Of a DNA stretch of 40,985 nucleotides, positions 1 to 7,079 are shown one piece after another; position 1 is the first letter of the stretch; each line of letters opens with the position of its first letter. The translations under genes and the position numbers were made by a program. This DNA is from NaphS2 sp964588535 (GTDB taxonomy: Bacteria; Desulfobacterota; DSM-4660; Desulfatiglandales; Desulfatiglandaceae). The notes under the pieces are model-generated. The model saw nothing but the letters and a program-made list of their open reading frames with translations, was not told where the DNA came from and ran no database searches. The DNA lies in NCBI GenBank assembly GCA_964588535.1, contig CAZPQA010000016.1:1-40985 (forward strand). Direction: 5' to 3'.

Positions 1-316
1 ATATGGGGGGCGCAATGGTCACGAGAACGCGCATTGAACCTGTAGCCCGTATTCCATGGGGTTCGCTGATGTCGCTGATGAGAATATCGCCCGCTTTGGC
101 GGAAATGGTTTCGCCATCTTTTGCGAGGAAAAGCCCTTCTCCTTCCAAAACGACGATGCTCAACTGGCCCTCAATGTTATGGGAATGAACGGGAAGCTCC
201 TGGCCGGGCTTAAAATTGAAATTCAGGATTTTGAAGTGCGGGGAGTCATGCACCAGCAATCGGCTCATGTGGAGGTCATTAAAATCGTTTTCCGCGAAGA
301 TATCGACTTTTTTCAT
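1..316 (-). CDS. Small cupin-domain protein (C-terminus outside window)
   Basis: Reading the minus strand from an ATG at 316 gives an uninterrupted frame to the window edge (about 105 residues, no stop seen), so the 3' end is missing. The protein has a cupin_2 layout: PGQELPVHSHNIEGQ carries the metal-binding His-X-His plus a downstream glutamate, then a glycine turn and GDILISDISEPHGI, the second cupin motif with its histidine. A GGGAG ribosome-binding site lies 7-8 bases before the ATG. It is the last gene seen in the minus-strand redox-stress block and follows hcp after a hairpin, so it may be separately transcribed. Substrate unknown; cupins of this size are often small regulators or isomerases, and nothing here decides which. 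Confidence 0.8.
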   Translation of the reverse strand, partial: MKKVDIFAENDFNDLHMSRLLVHDSPHFKILNFNFKPGQELPVHSHNIEGQLSIVVLEGEGLFLAKDGETISAKAGDILISDISEPHGIRATGSMRVLVTIAPPI

Positions 317-345
317 TCTCTTTCTCCCTTTGACTTAACTTAAAT

Positions 346-377
346 GGTCATGCGACCGGATTTTCGGTCGCATGACC
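346..377 (-). terminator. Perfect 13-bp stem-loop downstream of hcp
   Basis: GGTCATGCGACCG (346-358) pairs perfectly with CGGTCGCATGACC (365-377) across a 6-base loop. It begins 13 bases after the hcp stop codon, the position expected of a transcription terminator. There is no clean T-run on the minus strand after the stem, so it may terminate weakly, stabilise the 3' end, or partly uncouple hcp from the downstream cupin gene. Confidence 0.6.
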
Positions 378-389
378 TTCAAATAGCCG

Positions 390-2054
390 TTAGTTTCCCG
401 CCATCATGGCTTCAATGTCCGCAGCCACTTCGCCGGTGGGTTTAATATCAAAATTCTCAACCAATACTTTCAGCACATTAGGGGATACGAATGCCGGGAG
501 TGTCGGCCCCAGGCGGATGTCCTTGACACCCAAATGGAGAAGCGCCAGAAGCACGGCGGCTGCCTTCTGTTCATACCAGCCGATATCGAAGGAAAGGGGG
601 AGATCATTGATGTGACCCAGCCCGAACACTTCTTGAAGTTTTAATGCAATCACGGCCAGGGAATAGCAGTCATTACACTGCCCCGCATCCAGAACCCGTG
701 GAATTCCCCCGATATCGCCCAGATCCAGCTTGTTATAGCGATACTTGGCGCAACCCGCGGTCAGAATAACCGTGTCCTTCGGCAGCTGTTCAGCCACTTC
801 CGTGAAATAATTCCGGGATTTATGGCGGCCGTCGCATCCGGCCATGACAATAAAGCGCTTAATGGCGCCGCTTTTGACCGCATCCACCACCTTATCCGCC
901 AGTGCCAGAACCTGGTTGCGGGCAAAACCACCTACAATCTTGCCGGTCTCAATTTCGGTGGGGGGTTGGCATGTCTTGGCCAGATTGATTATTCCGGAGA
1001 AATCTTTTTCTCCCCCAGCAGCCCTGTCCGATATATGACTGGCACCCGGGTAACCGGTCATGCCGGTGGTAAATAATCGGTTCAGATAGGTGTTGTCCTT
1101 TTTGAGGGGAATAACGCAGTTGGTGGTCATGAGGATGGGACCGTTGAAGGATTCAAATTCATCATTCTGACGATACCAGGAACCGCCGTAATTTCCCACA
1201 AGATGATCATATTTCTTGAACGCGGGATAATAGTTGCACGGCAGCATCTCGCCGTGGGTGTACACATCCACGCCCGTGCCTTCGGTTTGCTTTAACAGCT
1301 CCCCCATATCTTTCAAGTCATGGCCGCTGATCAAAATGCCCGGGTTTCTGCCTACCCCGATGTTCACTTCAGATAATTCGGGATGGCCGTAAGTGGCCGT
1401 ATTGGCTTCGTCCAGAAGCGCCATGGTGGTCACCGCCGTCTCCCCGCATTTGAGTACCATCCCAACCATTTCATCAACGGTCAGATCTTTGGTGGTGGAA
1501 GCCAGGGCTTCCATCATGAACCGGTAGATGTCATCATTTTCGTACCCCAGAATAGCCGCATGATCCGCATAGGCAGCCACACCTTTAAGGCCGATAATCA
1601 GCAACTCCCTGAGGGACCGGACGTCTTCATTTTCGGTGGCCATGATGCCCACTTCTTTGGCTTTGGCCTGGAATGTGGATGCATCTTGTGAAGACCAGGT
1701 TGCCGCATCAGGCAAAGCCTCTGAAAAGGCCTGTCCATTCTTCTCCTGATAGGCGGCCAGAAATTTGCCCTTGATATCTTCCCTGACGTTTAACGCCTCT
1801 TGGATCCGGGAAACAAACCAATCATCATCCCAGTTTACATTGGTAATGGTGGAAAAAAGGCTTTCCGAAACAGATTTCCCAGTAGCTTGATCCAGGACCC
1901 CCAATTCAGCGGCCTTTTCCCCATAAACGCCAGTCCCTTTCAACACGTGGATGAGCAGGTCCTGCAGATTGGCGGTTTCCTCCGGTTTTCCACACATACC
2001 CTTGACGGTGCACCCCTGATTTTTCGCAGTTTCCTGACATTGAAAACAAAACAT
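390..2054 (-). CDS. hcp: Hybrid cluster protein (hydroxylamine reductase / NO detoxification)
   Basis: 554 residues, full length for Hcp. The N-terminus has Cys3, Cys6, Cys15 and Cys21 (C-X2-C-X8-C-X5-C), the [4Fe-4S] spacing of the anaerobe-type proteins rather than the [2Fe-2S] enterobacterial type. All hybrid-cluster ligand motifs are visible in order: SGHDL (His), HGEML (Glu), TNCV, MAGCDGR (the persulfide Cys), TAGCAKYR, GQCNDCYS and WYEQKA (Glu and a nearby Lys position). Hcp is a cytoplasmic Fe-S-O cluster protein that reduces NO or hydroxylamine and acts in S-nitrosylation/nitrosative stress; in sulfate reducers it is commonly controlled by HcpR. A GAAAGGAG Shine-Dalgarno precedes the ATG. 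Its position beside superoxide reductase and rubrerythrin genes supports a stress role. Identification is secure; the physiological substrate is family knowledge. Confidence 0.97.
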   Translation of the reverse strand: MFCFQCQETAKNQGCTVKGMCGKPEETANLQDLLIHVLKGTGVYGEKAAELGVLDQATGKSVSESLFSTITNVNWDDDWFVSRIQEALNVREDIKGKFLAAYQEKNGQAFSEALPDAATWSSQDASTFQAKAKEVGIMATENEDVRSLRELLIIGLKGVAAYADHAAILGYENDDIYRFMMEALASTTKDLTVDEMVGMVLKCGETAVTTMALLDEANTATYGHPELSEVNIGVGRNPGILISGHDLKDMGELLKQTEGTGVDVYTHGEMLPCNYYPAFKKYDHLVGNYGGSWYRQNDEFESFNGPILMTTNCVIPLKKDNTYLNRLFTTGMTGYPGASHISDRAAGGEKDFSGIINLAKTCQPPTEIETGKIVGGFARNQVLALADKVVDAVKSGAIKRFIVMAGCDGRHKSRNYFTEVAEQLPKDTVILTAGCAKYRYNKLDLGDIGGIPRVLDAGQCNDCYSLAVIALKLQEVFGLGHINDLPLSFDIGWYEQKAAAVLLALLHLGVKDIRLGPTLPAFVSPNVLKVLVENFDIKPTGEVAADIEAMMAGN

Positions 2055-2164
2055 GGTGTTTCTCCTTTCTCATTGTTTTAAAGATTCTGGTTTATACTTT
2101 GACCTATCGGTTTGGTTTGCCTATGATTCGCGAACGATGGTACAGCAGCTAAACAAACATTGCT

Positions 2165-2178
2165 TTGACCTAAGTCAA
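2165..2178. promoter_or_regulatory. CRP/FNR-type palindrome TTGAC-N4-GTCAA upstream of hcp
   Basis: TTGACCTAAGTCAA is a perfect 5+5 dyad with a 4-base centre, in the 145-base spacer between the HEAT-repeat gene and hcp, about 111 bases before the hcp start codon. A second, degenerate TTTGACC half-site lies at 2098-2104. The arrangement resembles operators of the CRP/FNR superfamily, and HcpR is the family member known to control hcp in deltaproteobacteria. Binding by HcpR is inference. No hcpR gene is in the window. Confidence 0.55.
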
Positions 2179-2199
2179 GCGAGACACTTTTTTCCTTCT

Positions 2200-2886
2200 T
2201 TATTCAGTTTTTTTCTCAATATTTAAGAGCGCCTCTCTGACTGTCTCTCCCACAATACACCTCATGCATCGATAGTCAAAATAGGTTGTATAAGCTGAAT
2301 TGTCCTTTAACAGGGGGAAAAGACGGTCCCGGTCTTCCGTCGTCCCGATCAATCCCACAATCCGGGCGGCATGTCCCCTTACGGCCGGGTCCTCTGATTC
2401 GAGGTAGGGGAAAAAAAGAGATTTTGAATTCCTTACAACATGCGGCCTCGTCTCCGAAAACCTTGCAATTCCCCAGAGAAGCCCCCGCTGCAACATGGGC
2501 AGTTCCAGGTAATTGCCATCCTTATTGGCATAAGAGAGTAAAATGGGTGCATATTCCCCGGCGAGCCCTTCATGGCAGGTCAGAATCTCACCCATGGCCT
2601 CGGGAGACCCCCACCCAATCCCTCCTGATTCATCATTCAAATTCCACATGAGTCGCCGCACAACATTTCTGGCACTTTCCATATCTTCTTCAACCAACTC
2701 CTGAACAAAAAAGCCCATGAATGTGACAGCTCGCCATTTGATGATTTCATCCTGACTGTAAAGAAGGGGCAAAAGGCCGTTGACGATTTTTATTGGTGAA
2801 CCGCACCTTAATTCCGACAAACCGGCGGCAGCATTATTTCCAGAAAGTATTTCGAGAAGCTGCTCCCTGCGAATACGTCCTTTCAA
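2200..2886 (-). CDS. HEAT-repeat protein, possibly DVU0298 family
   Basis: 228 residues made of helical pairs typical of HEAT/PBS-lyase-like repeats, for example the segments around residues 36-60 (KIVNGLLPLLYSQDEIIKW) and 165-185 (DPAVRGHAARIVGLIG). A distinctive NDESGGIGWGSPEAMGEI stretch lies in the middle, and I associate it from memory with a conserved small HEAT family of sulfate reducers (DVU0298 family); that name is unverified. Cysteines near the C-terminus (RCMRC) could bind metal or be redox active. The start is TTG at 2886, chosen because GGGAG lies 8 bases upstream and no in-frame ATG fits the N-terminus. HEAT proteins usually act as protein-binding scaffolds, so the partner is unknown. 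Its place between the Cys-rich protein and hcp suggests a role in the same stress response. Confidence 0.75.
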   Translation of the reverse strand: MKGRIRREQLLEILSGNNAAAGLSELRCGSPIKIVNGLLPLLYSQDEIIKWRAVTFMGFFVQELVEEDMESARNVVRRLMWNLNDESGGIGWGSPEAMGEILTCHEGLAGEYAPILLSYANKDGNYLELPMLQRGLLWGIARFSETRPHVVRNSKSLFFPYLESEDPAVRGHAARIVGLIGTTEDRDRLFPLLKDNSAYTTYFDYRCMRCIVGETVREALLNIEKKTE

Positions 2887-2940
2887 GGATATTTCTCCCG
2901 AAATGTGCGACCCTGTGAGAAGATTACCGTTGATGACAAC

Positions 2941-2983
2941 AGTCCTCGCAACAGGACCGGAACAATGGTTAGTTGCGAGGACT
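2941..2983. terminator. 12-bp perfect inverted repeat after the Cys-rich gene
   Basis: AGTCCTCGCAAC (2941-2952) and GTTGCGAGGACT (2972-2983) are exact complements separated by 19 bases, between the end of the gene at 3013 and the TTG start at 2886. The stem is stable but no T-run follows on either strand. It could be an intra-operon RNA-processing or attenuation site separating the rubrerythrin/desulfoferrodoxin transcript from the HEAT-hcp part. Confidence 0.45.
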
Positions 2984-3012
2984 GGGATTATAAAAGAGCA
3001 TTCGAGGACTCT

Positions 3013-3198
3013 CTAAGCACCGGCTTCAAGGGTACATTGGGTAAAGTCAATTTTTTCTCCACACCCGGAGCATTTATGCTCCTTGTCAAACTCATCTGAA
3101 AAGATTTCTTTTTCCTTTTTGCAGTTGGGACATTTACAGGTAAAGGCTTTCAAATTCTTAGCCTGCTCAAAACCCGGACAATGCTGTGGTGTTGACAT
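3013..3198 (-). CDS. 61-aa Cys-rich zinc-ribbon-like protein
   Basis: A small protein with two CXXC knuckles, Cys23-X2-Cys26 and Cys43-X2-Cys46, spaced 17 residues apart as in a zinc ribbon or rubredoxin-like metal site. Additional cysteines occur at positions 7, 21 and 55. Lysine and glutamate are abundant and there is no signal peptide. The ATG at 3198 has AAAGGAG 6-7 bases upstream. It follows desulfoferrodoxin on the same strand after 72 bases, so co-transcription is likely. I do not recognise a named family; a metal-binding accessory or electron-transfer protein of the superoxide-reductase system is inference only. Confidence 0.75.
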   Translation of the reverse strand: MSTPQHCPGFEQAKNLKAFTCKCPNCKKEKEIFSDEFDKEHKCSGCGEKIDFTQCTLEAGA

Positions 3199-3270
3199 AA
3201 TCGGCTCCTTTCATTTACGCGAATCATTTGAATTGTTGACCTCTTCCGGACTTCTTTTCGGAAAAAGCAT

Positions 3271-3645
3271 TTAACCCTTCCAAAGGCCATGAAGGGTGCA
3301 ATACTCCCTCGCCGTGACCTGATCCGCCGTCACGTTGAAAGTTGCTTCGGGTGCATCACCCGGTTTTAAGAACTGTCGATAAACCGAGCCATCGGCAATA
3401 ATTTCAATCCATTCGATATGGTGTTTTTCCTCCATGGGATGCGCCACTTCACCCACCTTGACCGTGACGCCGTCGGCTGTTTTTTCCACTACCGGTACGT
3501 GTTTTTCCTTGGCGGCATCAACGGTATTTTCCTTGAAAAGCTTCATGGGTTGGCCACAGCATGCCAGATCCCCTTTGCCGCCATGGAGCACCTCAACGAT
3601 GTTTCCGCATGCTTCGCATTTATAAATTTCCATCCTTTCAGCCAT
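3271..3645 (-). CDS. dfx: Desulfoferrodoxin (two-iron superoxide reductase)
   Basis: 124 residues, matching the classical two-domain desulfoferrodoxin. The N-terminal desulforedoxin domain has Cys10-X2-Cys13 and Cys29-Cys30 (centre I). The C-terminal domain has the full centre II set His49, His69, His75, Cys116 and His119, plus Glu47-Lys48 beside the active site, numbering identical to that known for Desulfovibrio proteins. It reduces superoxide to peroxide in the cytoplasm, using electrons normally supplied by rubredoxin; the peroxide is then handled by rubrerythrin. Both partner genes lie immediately upstream on the same strand (rubrerythrin 29 bases away). A GGGAGGG Shine-Dalgarno precedes the ATG. 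Identification is secure. Confidence 0.97.
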   Translation of the reverse strand: MAERMEIYKCEACGNIVEVLHGGKGDLACCGQPMKLFKENTVDAAKEKHVPVVEKTADGVTVKVGEVAHPMEEKHHIEWIEIIADGSVYRQFLKPGDAPEATFNVTADQVTAREYCTLHGLWKG

Positions 3646-3674
3646 AATACCCTCCCTTATGTTTAGTTAGGTTT

Positions 3675-4247
3675 TTAATAGTTTTCACCCAGCAGTTCAA
3701 AATAAGCCTGGGGATGGGCGCATGCGGGGCAGCTCTGAGGGGCTTCATTGCCCGTGTGAATATAGCCACAGTTTCTGCATCGCCACACCTCTCCCGTGTC
3801 CCTCTTAAATACTCGATCCGCCTCAATGTTTGCGGCCAGATCATTGTAGCGCTTTTCGTGTTGTTTTTCAGCCACGGCGATAGCCATAAAAACATCGGCA
3901 ATAGCTTCAAACCCCTCTTCACGGGCAGTTGCCGCAAAGTCAGGATACATCTCCGTATGTTCGTGATGTTCTCCGGCAGCTGATGCCTTGAGGTTTTCAA
4001 GGGTGCTCCCGATGACGCCTGCAGGAAATGCAGCAGAGATCTCAACATCTCCTCCCTGGAGGAATTTAAAGAGTCTCTTGGCGTGCTCCTTTTCCTGGTT
4101 GGCGGTTTCTTCAAAGATAGATGAGATTTGAACAAAGCCTTCTTTCTTCGCTTTGCTGGCAAAGTACGTGTAACGGTTTCTTGCCTGGGATTCACCGGCA
4201 AATGCGGTCAATAGATTAATTTCCGTCTGACTACCTTTCAGGTCCAT
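3675..4247 (-). CDS. rbr: Rubrerythrin (peroxide reductase)
   Basis: 190 residues, normal for classical rubrerythrin. The N-terminal ferritin-like four-helix domain has the carboxylate/histidine iron ligands in FEETANQEKEH and VAEKQHEKR. The C-terminal rubredoxin domain has C-R-N-C-G near residue 157 and C-P-A-C near residue 172. It reduces hydrogen peroxide in the cytoplasm. The start ATG at 4247 (MDLKGSQ) has GAGGAGG 8-9 bases upstream; an earlier in-frame ATG at 4271 would place that ribosome site inside the gene. The upstream side touches the scaffold gap: the first ~26 bases of the gene and its ribosome site are duplicated on the far side of the Ns, so its true upstream neighbour is the rubredoxin gene with only a few bases between them. 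Confidence 0.96.
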   Translation of the reverse strand: MDLKGSQTEINLLTAFAGESQARNRYTYFASKAKKEGFVQISSIFEETANQEKEHAKRLFKFLQGGDVEISAAFPAGVIGSTLENLKASAAGEHHEHTEMYPDFAATAREEGFEAIADVFMAIAVAEKQHEKRYNDLAANIEADRVFKRDTGEVWRCRNCGYIHTGNEAPQSCPACAHPQAYFELLGENY

Positions 4248-4276
4248 AAATGGATACCTCCTCTGATTCAATAAGT

Positions 4277-4376
4277 NNNNNNNNNNNNNNNNNNNNNNNN
4301 NNNNNNNNNNNNNNNNNNNNNNNNNNNNNNNNNNNNNNNNNNNNNNNNNNNNNNNNNNNNNNNNNNNNNNNNNNNN
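4277..4376. other. Scaffold gap of exactly 100 N flanked by a 55-bp exact duplication
   Basis: Bases 4277-4376 are N. The 55 bases before the gap (4222-4276) and the 55 bases after it (4377-4431) are identical and cover the rubrerythrin start codon and ribosome-binding site. This is what an assembler leaves when two contig ends overlap by one k-mer and are scaffolded with a default 100-base gap. The true sequence probably has a single copy, so the window is about 155 bases too long here. Confidence 0.9.
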
Positions 4377-4437
4377 TCCGTCTGACTACCTTTCAGGTCC
4401 ATAAATGGATACCTCCTCTGATTCAATAAGTGAAATG

Positions 4438-4641
4438 TTATGATTCCGAAACCGACCCTGGTCCCGCCAGCGGCTTGAACATCTTTTTCCGCGCGCCGCA
4501 GACAGGACATTTCCAATCTTCCGGAAGATCTTCAAAAAGGGTACCTTTCGGAATTTTGCCTTTCCGATCACCTCTATCAGGGTCGTATATATAGCCACAG
4601 GTTGGTGTCTGGCACTGGTACATCTGTTCGGGTGTTGCCAT
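4438..4641 (-). CDS. Type II rubredoxin with C-X4-C first knuckle
   Basis: 67 residues. The body matches rubredoxin (CGYIYDPDRGD, PKGTLFEDLPEDWKCPVCG, then K-K-M-F). The first iron-binding knuckle is Cys10-X4-Cys15 instead of Cys-X2-Cys, while the second is the normal C-P-V-C-G. The two-residue insertion is the hallmark of the Rd-2 rubredoxins described in Desulfovibrio desulfuricans. The ATG at 4641 has GGAG 8 bases upstream. Rubredoxin is the usual electron donor to desulfoferrodoxin and rubrerythrin, and both genes follow directly on the same strand. Function as a one-electron carrier is family knowledge; preference for these partners is inferred from position. Confidence 0.93.
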   Translation of the reverse strand: MATPEQMYQCQTPTCGYIYDPDRGDRKGKIPKGTLFEDLPEDWKCPVCGARKKMFKPLAGPGSVSES

Positions 4642-4657
4642 GCCGTTTTCTCCTTAA

Positions 4658-4831
4658 TTAATCAGGTAACGAATAATAGCATCTTTTGGGCGAAATAACC
4701 GACCCACTCTTTTTCAACTTGCTGATGGCTTTTGATACTTCCTTGCTCTCTTCGCCAATCATCTCAGCCACCTCTCCGGGACGTACCGGCTTACCAGCCT
4801 TCTTCATTGCTTCAAGAATTTTATTCTCCAT
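4658..4831 (-). CDS. 57-aa winged-helix-like DNA-binding regulator
   Basis: A short gene of 57 codons from ATG at 4831, with TAGGAG 5-6 bases upstream, to TAA at 4658. The protein is nearly all a helix-turn-helix: KILEAMKKAGKPVRPGEVAE, then a second helix and a recognition-like helix (KEVSKAISKLKK) followed by a short wing (SGSVISPKRCYYSL). It has no effector domain, but has one cysteine near the C-terminus. It lies 16 bases before the rubredoxin gene in the same direction, so a leading autoregulator of the rubredoxin-rubrerythrin-desulfoferrodoxin operon is a reasonable inference. It resembles small wHTH proteins frequent in deltaproteobacteria; no exact family name can be given. Confidence 0.75.
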   Translation of the reverse strand: MENKILEAMKKAGKPVRPGEVAEMIGEESKEVSKAISKLKKSGSVISPKRCYYSLPD

Positions 4832-4907
4832 CTTTTTCTCCTATAAAAGTCTAAATTATGCAACATCCAATTCATTTCTTATAATCGATCATCTGAAAAA
4901 TATGCTT

Positions 4908-5126
4908 TCACCTTCTTTCGGAATCGGTTTTCCACCATCCCTTTCTTATGTGAGCATTTTTCTCGGCCTCTGCCAGTTTTCTGATTTTAAAAGCGGCGTC
5001 CCTTAAAACACCATAGAGAACACCGCAGCCATTATCTTCCCGCACCACATCTCCTTCATCGGCAATTTTCAGCATCATCTCCGCAATAGAGATGGTATTT
5101 TTGATTGTCTCATCACACGGCCTCAT
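4908..5126 (-). CDS. 72-aa conserved small acidic/helical protein of unknown function
   Basis: Starts MRPCDETIKNTISIAEMML and continues with a KIADEGDVVREDNGCGVLYG segment and a basic, helical C-terminus. The start ATG at 5126 has a strong GGGGGTG ribosome site 6-7 bases upstream; a longer frame exists to 5180 but lacks one. Two cysteines are present (residue 4 and in NGCG). I recall very similar short proteins in sulfate-reducing bacteria but know no function. It is 76 bases ahead of the small regulator on the same strand, so it could be the first gene of the stress operon or an independent unit. Confidence 0.7.
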   Translation of the reverse strand: MRPCDETIKNTISIAEMMLKIADEGDVVREDNGCGVLYGVLRDAAFKIRKLAEAEKNAHIRKGWWKTDSERR

Positions 5127-5218
5127 CCTTACACCCCCTGAAGGAACTAATTGGTATAAGTAGAGCATATTTCGTGCCAAACAGACTTTATGCGAACATG
5201 TAAGAGGATAACCCCTTT

Positions 5219-5257
5219 GAGATAGATCCCTGCAATTTCATTCTGGGAATCTATCTC
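5219..5257. terminator. Stem-loop, possible terminator of the efflux operon
   Basis: GAGATAGATCCC (5219-5230) pairs with GGGAATCTATCTC (5245-5257), with one unpaired base, across a 14-base loop. Read on the plus strand it is followed by ACACTTTTGT. It lies between the end of the minus-strand efflux operon and the redox-stress block. No other gene occupies 5127-5578. Confidence 0.4.
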
Positions 5258-5302
5258 ACACTTTTGTAACACGTTGTATTTTGGGGATTTTTTTGAACCG
5301 CA

Positions 5303-5377
5303 GAATAACGAACAAGGAATAACGAATGTCGAAGGAAAACTTCATAATTGGACATTCCTTGTTCGATATTCGATATT
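5303..5377. repeat. AT-rich inverted spacer repeat
   Basis: GAATAACGAACAAGGAAT (5303-5320) faces ATTCCTTGTTCGATATTC (5354-5371) with one mismatch in 18. The words GAATAACGAA and CGATATTCG recur within and beside the arms, and a small internal CGAAGGAAAACTTC hairpin occurs between them. This is a dispersed intergenic repeat type rather than a gene; a 60-codon minus-strand frame across it is only its translation. The remainder of 5127-5578 shows no further structure that I can support. Confidence 0.65.
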
Positions 5378-5578
5378 CGTTTCTTAAGATTTCAAATGAT
5401 CCATGATACAACCATGTCTCAAAAAACCTTTGAATCACTAAACAATGGTTATACCACGATTTTTGAAGATGAATGCTATTTCAGGTAAGATATAAAATTT
5501 CAGAAGGTTATGCGCATAAATCACCAGAAAAGGTACGCAAGGATGCTGTCTCACATTGGATTATGATTCAAAAGTGTT

Positions 5579-7042
5579 TCATGATACATCGCTCTCGTTT
5601 TCAACAGGCCATCCGCCACCCAGCGCTTTGTAAAGGCGGATCAAGTTAAGTACCACATTGGCTTGACTGACCACAAGCTCATCCTGTTGGTTAAACAGGC
5701 TTTTTTGAGTGACCAGCACATTGTTGAAATCCGTCAATCCCGTCTCGTACTGAACAACGACCAGATCCACAGCTTCCCGTGTTGCTGCGACCGCTGCCAG
5801 CAGCCAGTTGCGCCGGATTTTTTCCTGCTTGTGGGCGACAATGGCGTTTTTGACCTCTTCCATGGCCTTAAGCACCGTATCTTTATATTTAAAAAGATCC
5901 TGCTGTGCGATTTCCTTGTGAAAGGCGATGTTGCTACGGGTTTTGCCGCCGCTGAAAAAATTCCACTTAATAGGTGATCTGATGCCCCAGGCCAGACTTG
6001 ACCCCCCGCCCAAATCCGAGAAAGAGCCGGTTTCCAACCCGAAAAATCCCGAAATGGCAAATCGGGGGTAAAGGTCCGCCGTTGCGGCACCGATCAGGGC
6101 CGTCTGAGCGGCGAGCTCTTTTTCCGCCATACGAATGTCCGGCCTTTGGCGCAAAAGGTCCGCGGGAACACCAATGCCGATACCCTCTCTGGCAAGGGGT
6201 ATCGGCGCAGGTTTACCCAGTTTTGCGTGAAGGGTTTCGGTATTCATATCCAGGAGAACCGCGATCCGGTTGATGATGGAATTAAGGCGGATCCGGAATG
6301 GGGGGATAGCGGCTTCTGTGTTGGACAGGTTGCTCAGGGCCTGGGCCATATCCAGTTTTGAGCTGATACCGCTGTTATACCTGGCCCGGGTCAGCTCCAG
6401 CATTTTGCGTTGGGTGGTGGCATTGGCTTCTGCGCATTGAATCTGGCGCTGGAAGGAACGAATCTCAACATAGGCCAGAGCCACTTCTGCGAACAGGGTG
6501 ACCAGGACATCCCGATAATCCTCGATGGACGCTTCGTATTGGGCCCCTGCCGCTTCGATCTGGCGCCTTATCCGGCCGAAAACATCGACCTCCCATAAAG
6601 CGTCCACCCCCAACATGAACATATTCTGGCTGTCGAATCCACCCGGGGGGACCAATTGTTTTAGGGGACCGTGGTCACTGTGCTTGAATCGGGTAAACGA
6701 GGCCAACGCGTTGGCGTTGGGCAGTTCCTGGCCGGAAACAATGCCCAGGCGCGCCCTTGACGCAGCAATACCGGATAGCGCAATTTTTAAATTCAGATTC
6801 GACTGTCGGGCGTTCTCAATCAAGTCGTCGAGGATCGGATCATCAAAAATTTTCCACCATGTTTGAAGGGCAGCGCCGGACTGCTTCGCCATTTCCCTGC
6901 TTATGGCCTCATGCCATGCGTCCGGGGTCTTCATTTCAGGCTTTTGGTAGTTGGGGCCCACCGGTGCGCAGCCTGATGAAAAGACGATGGTCAGGAAAAC
7001 CATGATGACTGTAGTGGCATCCCCTGCCTTTGACAAGATCAC
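5579..7042 (-). CDS. Outer-membrane efflux lipoprotein, NodT/OprM (TolC) family
   Basis: 487 residues, typical for an OprM-type channel. An N-terminal hydrophobic segment ends in a lipobox FSSGC (Cys about residue 25), followed by PVGPNYQKPEMKTPDAW, the family's opening signature. Two outer-membrane-efflux repeats follow, with the typical LRQRPDIRMAEKELAAQ near residue 300 and YETGLTDFNNVLVTQKSL near residue 435. The protein forms the outer-membrane and periplasmic channel of a tripartite exporter. The start is GTG at 7042. It is the third gene of a DUF3302-HlyD-OEP operon (37 bases after the adaptor). The exporter's inner-membrane pump is not in this operon; the divergent MFS gene at 8728 is the nearest candidate. 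Confidence 0.93.
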   Translation of the reverse strand: MILSKAGDATTVIMVFLTIVFSSGCAPVGPNYQKPEMKTPDAWHEAISREMAKQSGAALQTWWKIFDDPILDDLIENARQSNLNLKIALSGIAASRARLGIVSGQELPNANALASFTRFKHSDHGPLKQLVPPGGFDSQNMFMLGVDALWEVDVFGRIRRQIEAAGAQYEASIEDYRDVLVTLFAEVALAYVEIRSFQRQIQCAEANATTQRKMLELTRARYNSGISSKLDMAQALSNLSNTEAAIPPFRIRLNSIINRIAVLLDMNTETLHAKLGKPAPIPLAREGIGIGVPADLLRQRPDIRMAEKELAAQTALIGAATADLYPRFAISGFFGLETGSFSDLGGGSSLAWGIRSPIKWNFFSGGKTRSNIAFHKEIAQQDLFKYKDTVLKAMEEVKNAIVAHKQEKIRRNWLLAAVAATREAVDLVVVQYETGLTDFNNVLVTQKSLFNQQDELVVSQANVVLNLIRLYKALGGGWPVENESDVS

Positions 7043-7079
7043 CGCTCAACCCTTTTTCACAAAATAATACCGTTGCAAT

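Noticed and set aside
346..377. Perfect palindrome after hcp as a regulator operator
   Set aside because: It lies between a stop codon and the next gene with a loop of 6 bases, better explained as an RNA hairpin at a transcript end.
4268..4516. Open frame running through the N gap with a run of undefined residues
   Set aside because: It exists only because of the scaffold gap and the duplicated 55-mer, and it overlaps the rubredoxin gene.
5256..5438. 60-codon minus-strand frame
   Set aside because: It is the translation of the AT-rich inverted spacer repeat; no ribosome site or protein-like pattern.
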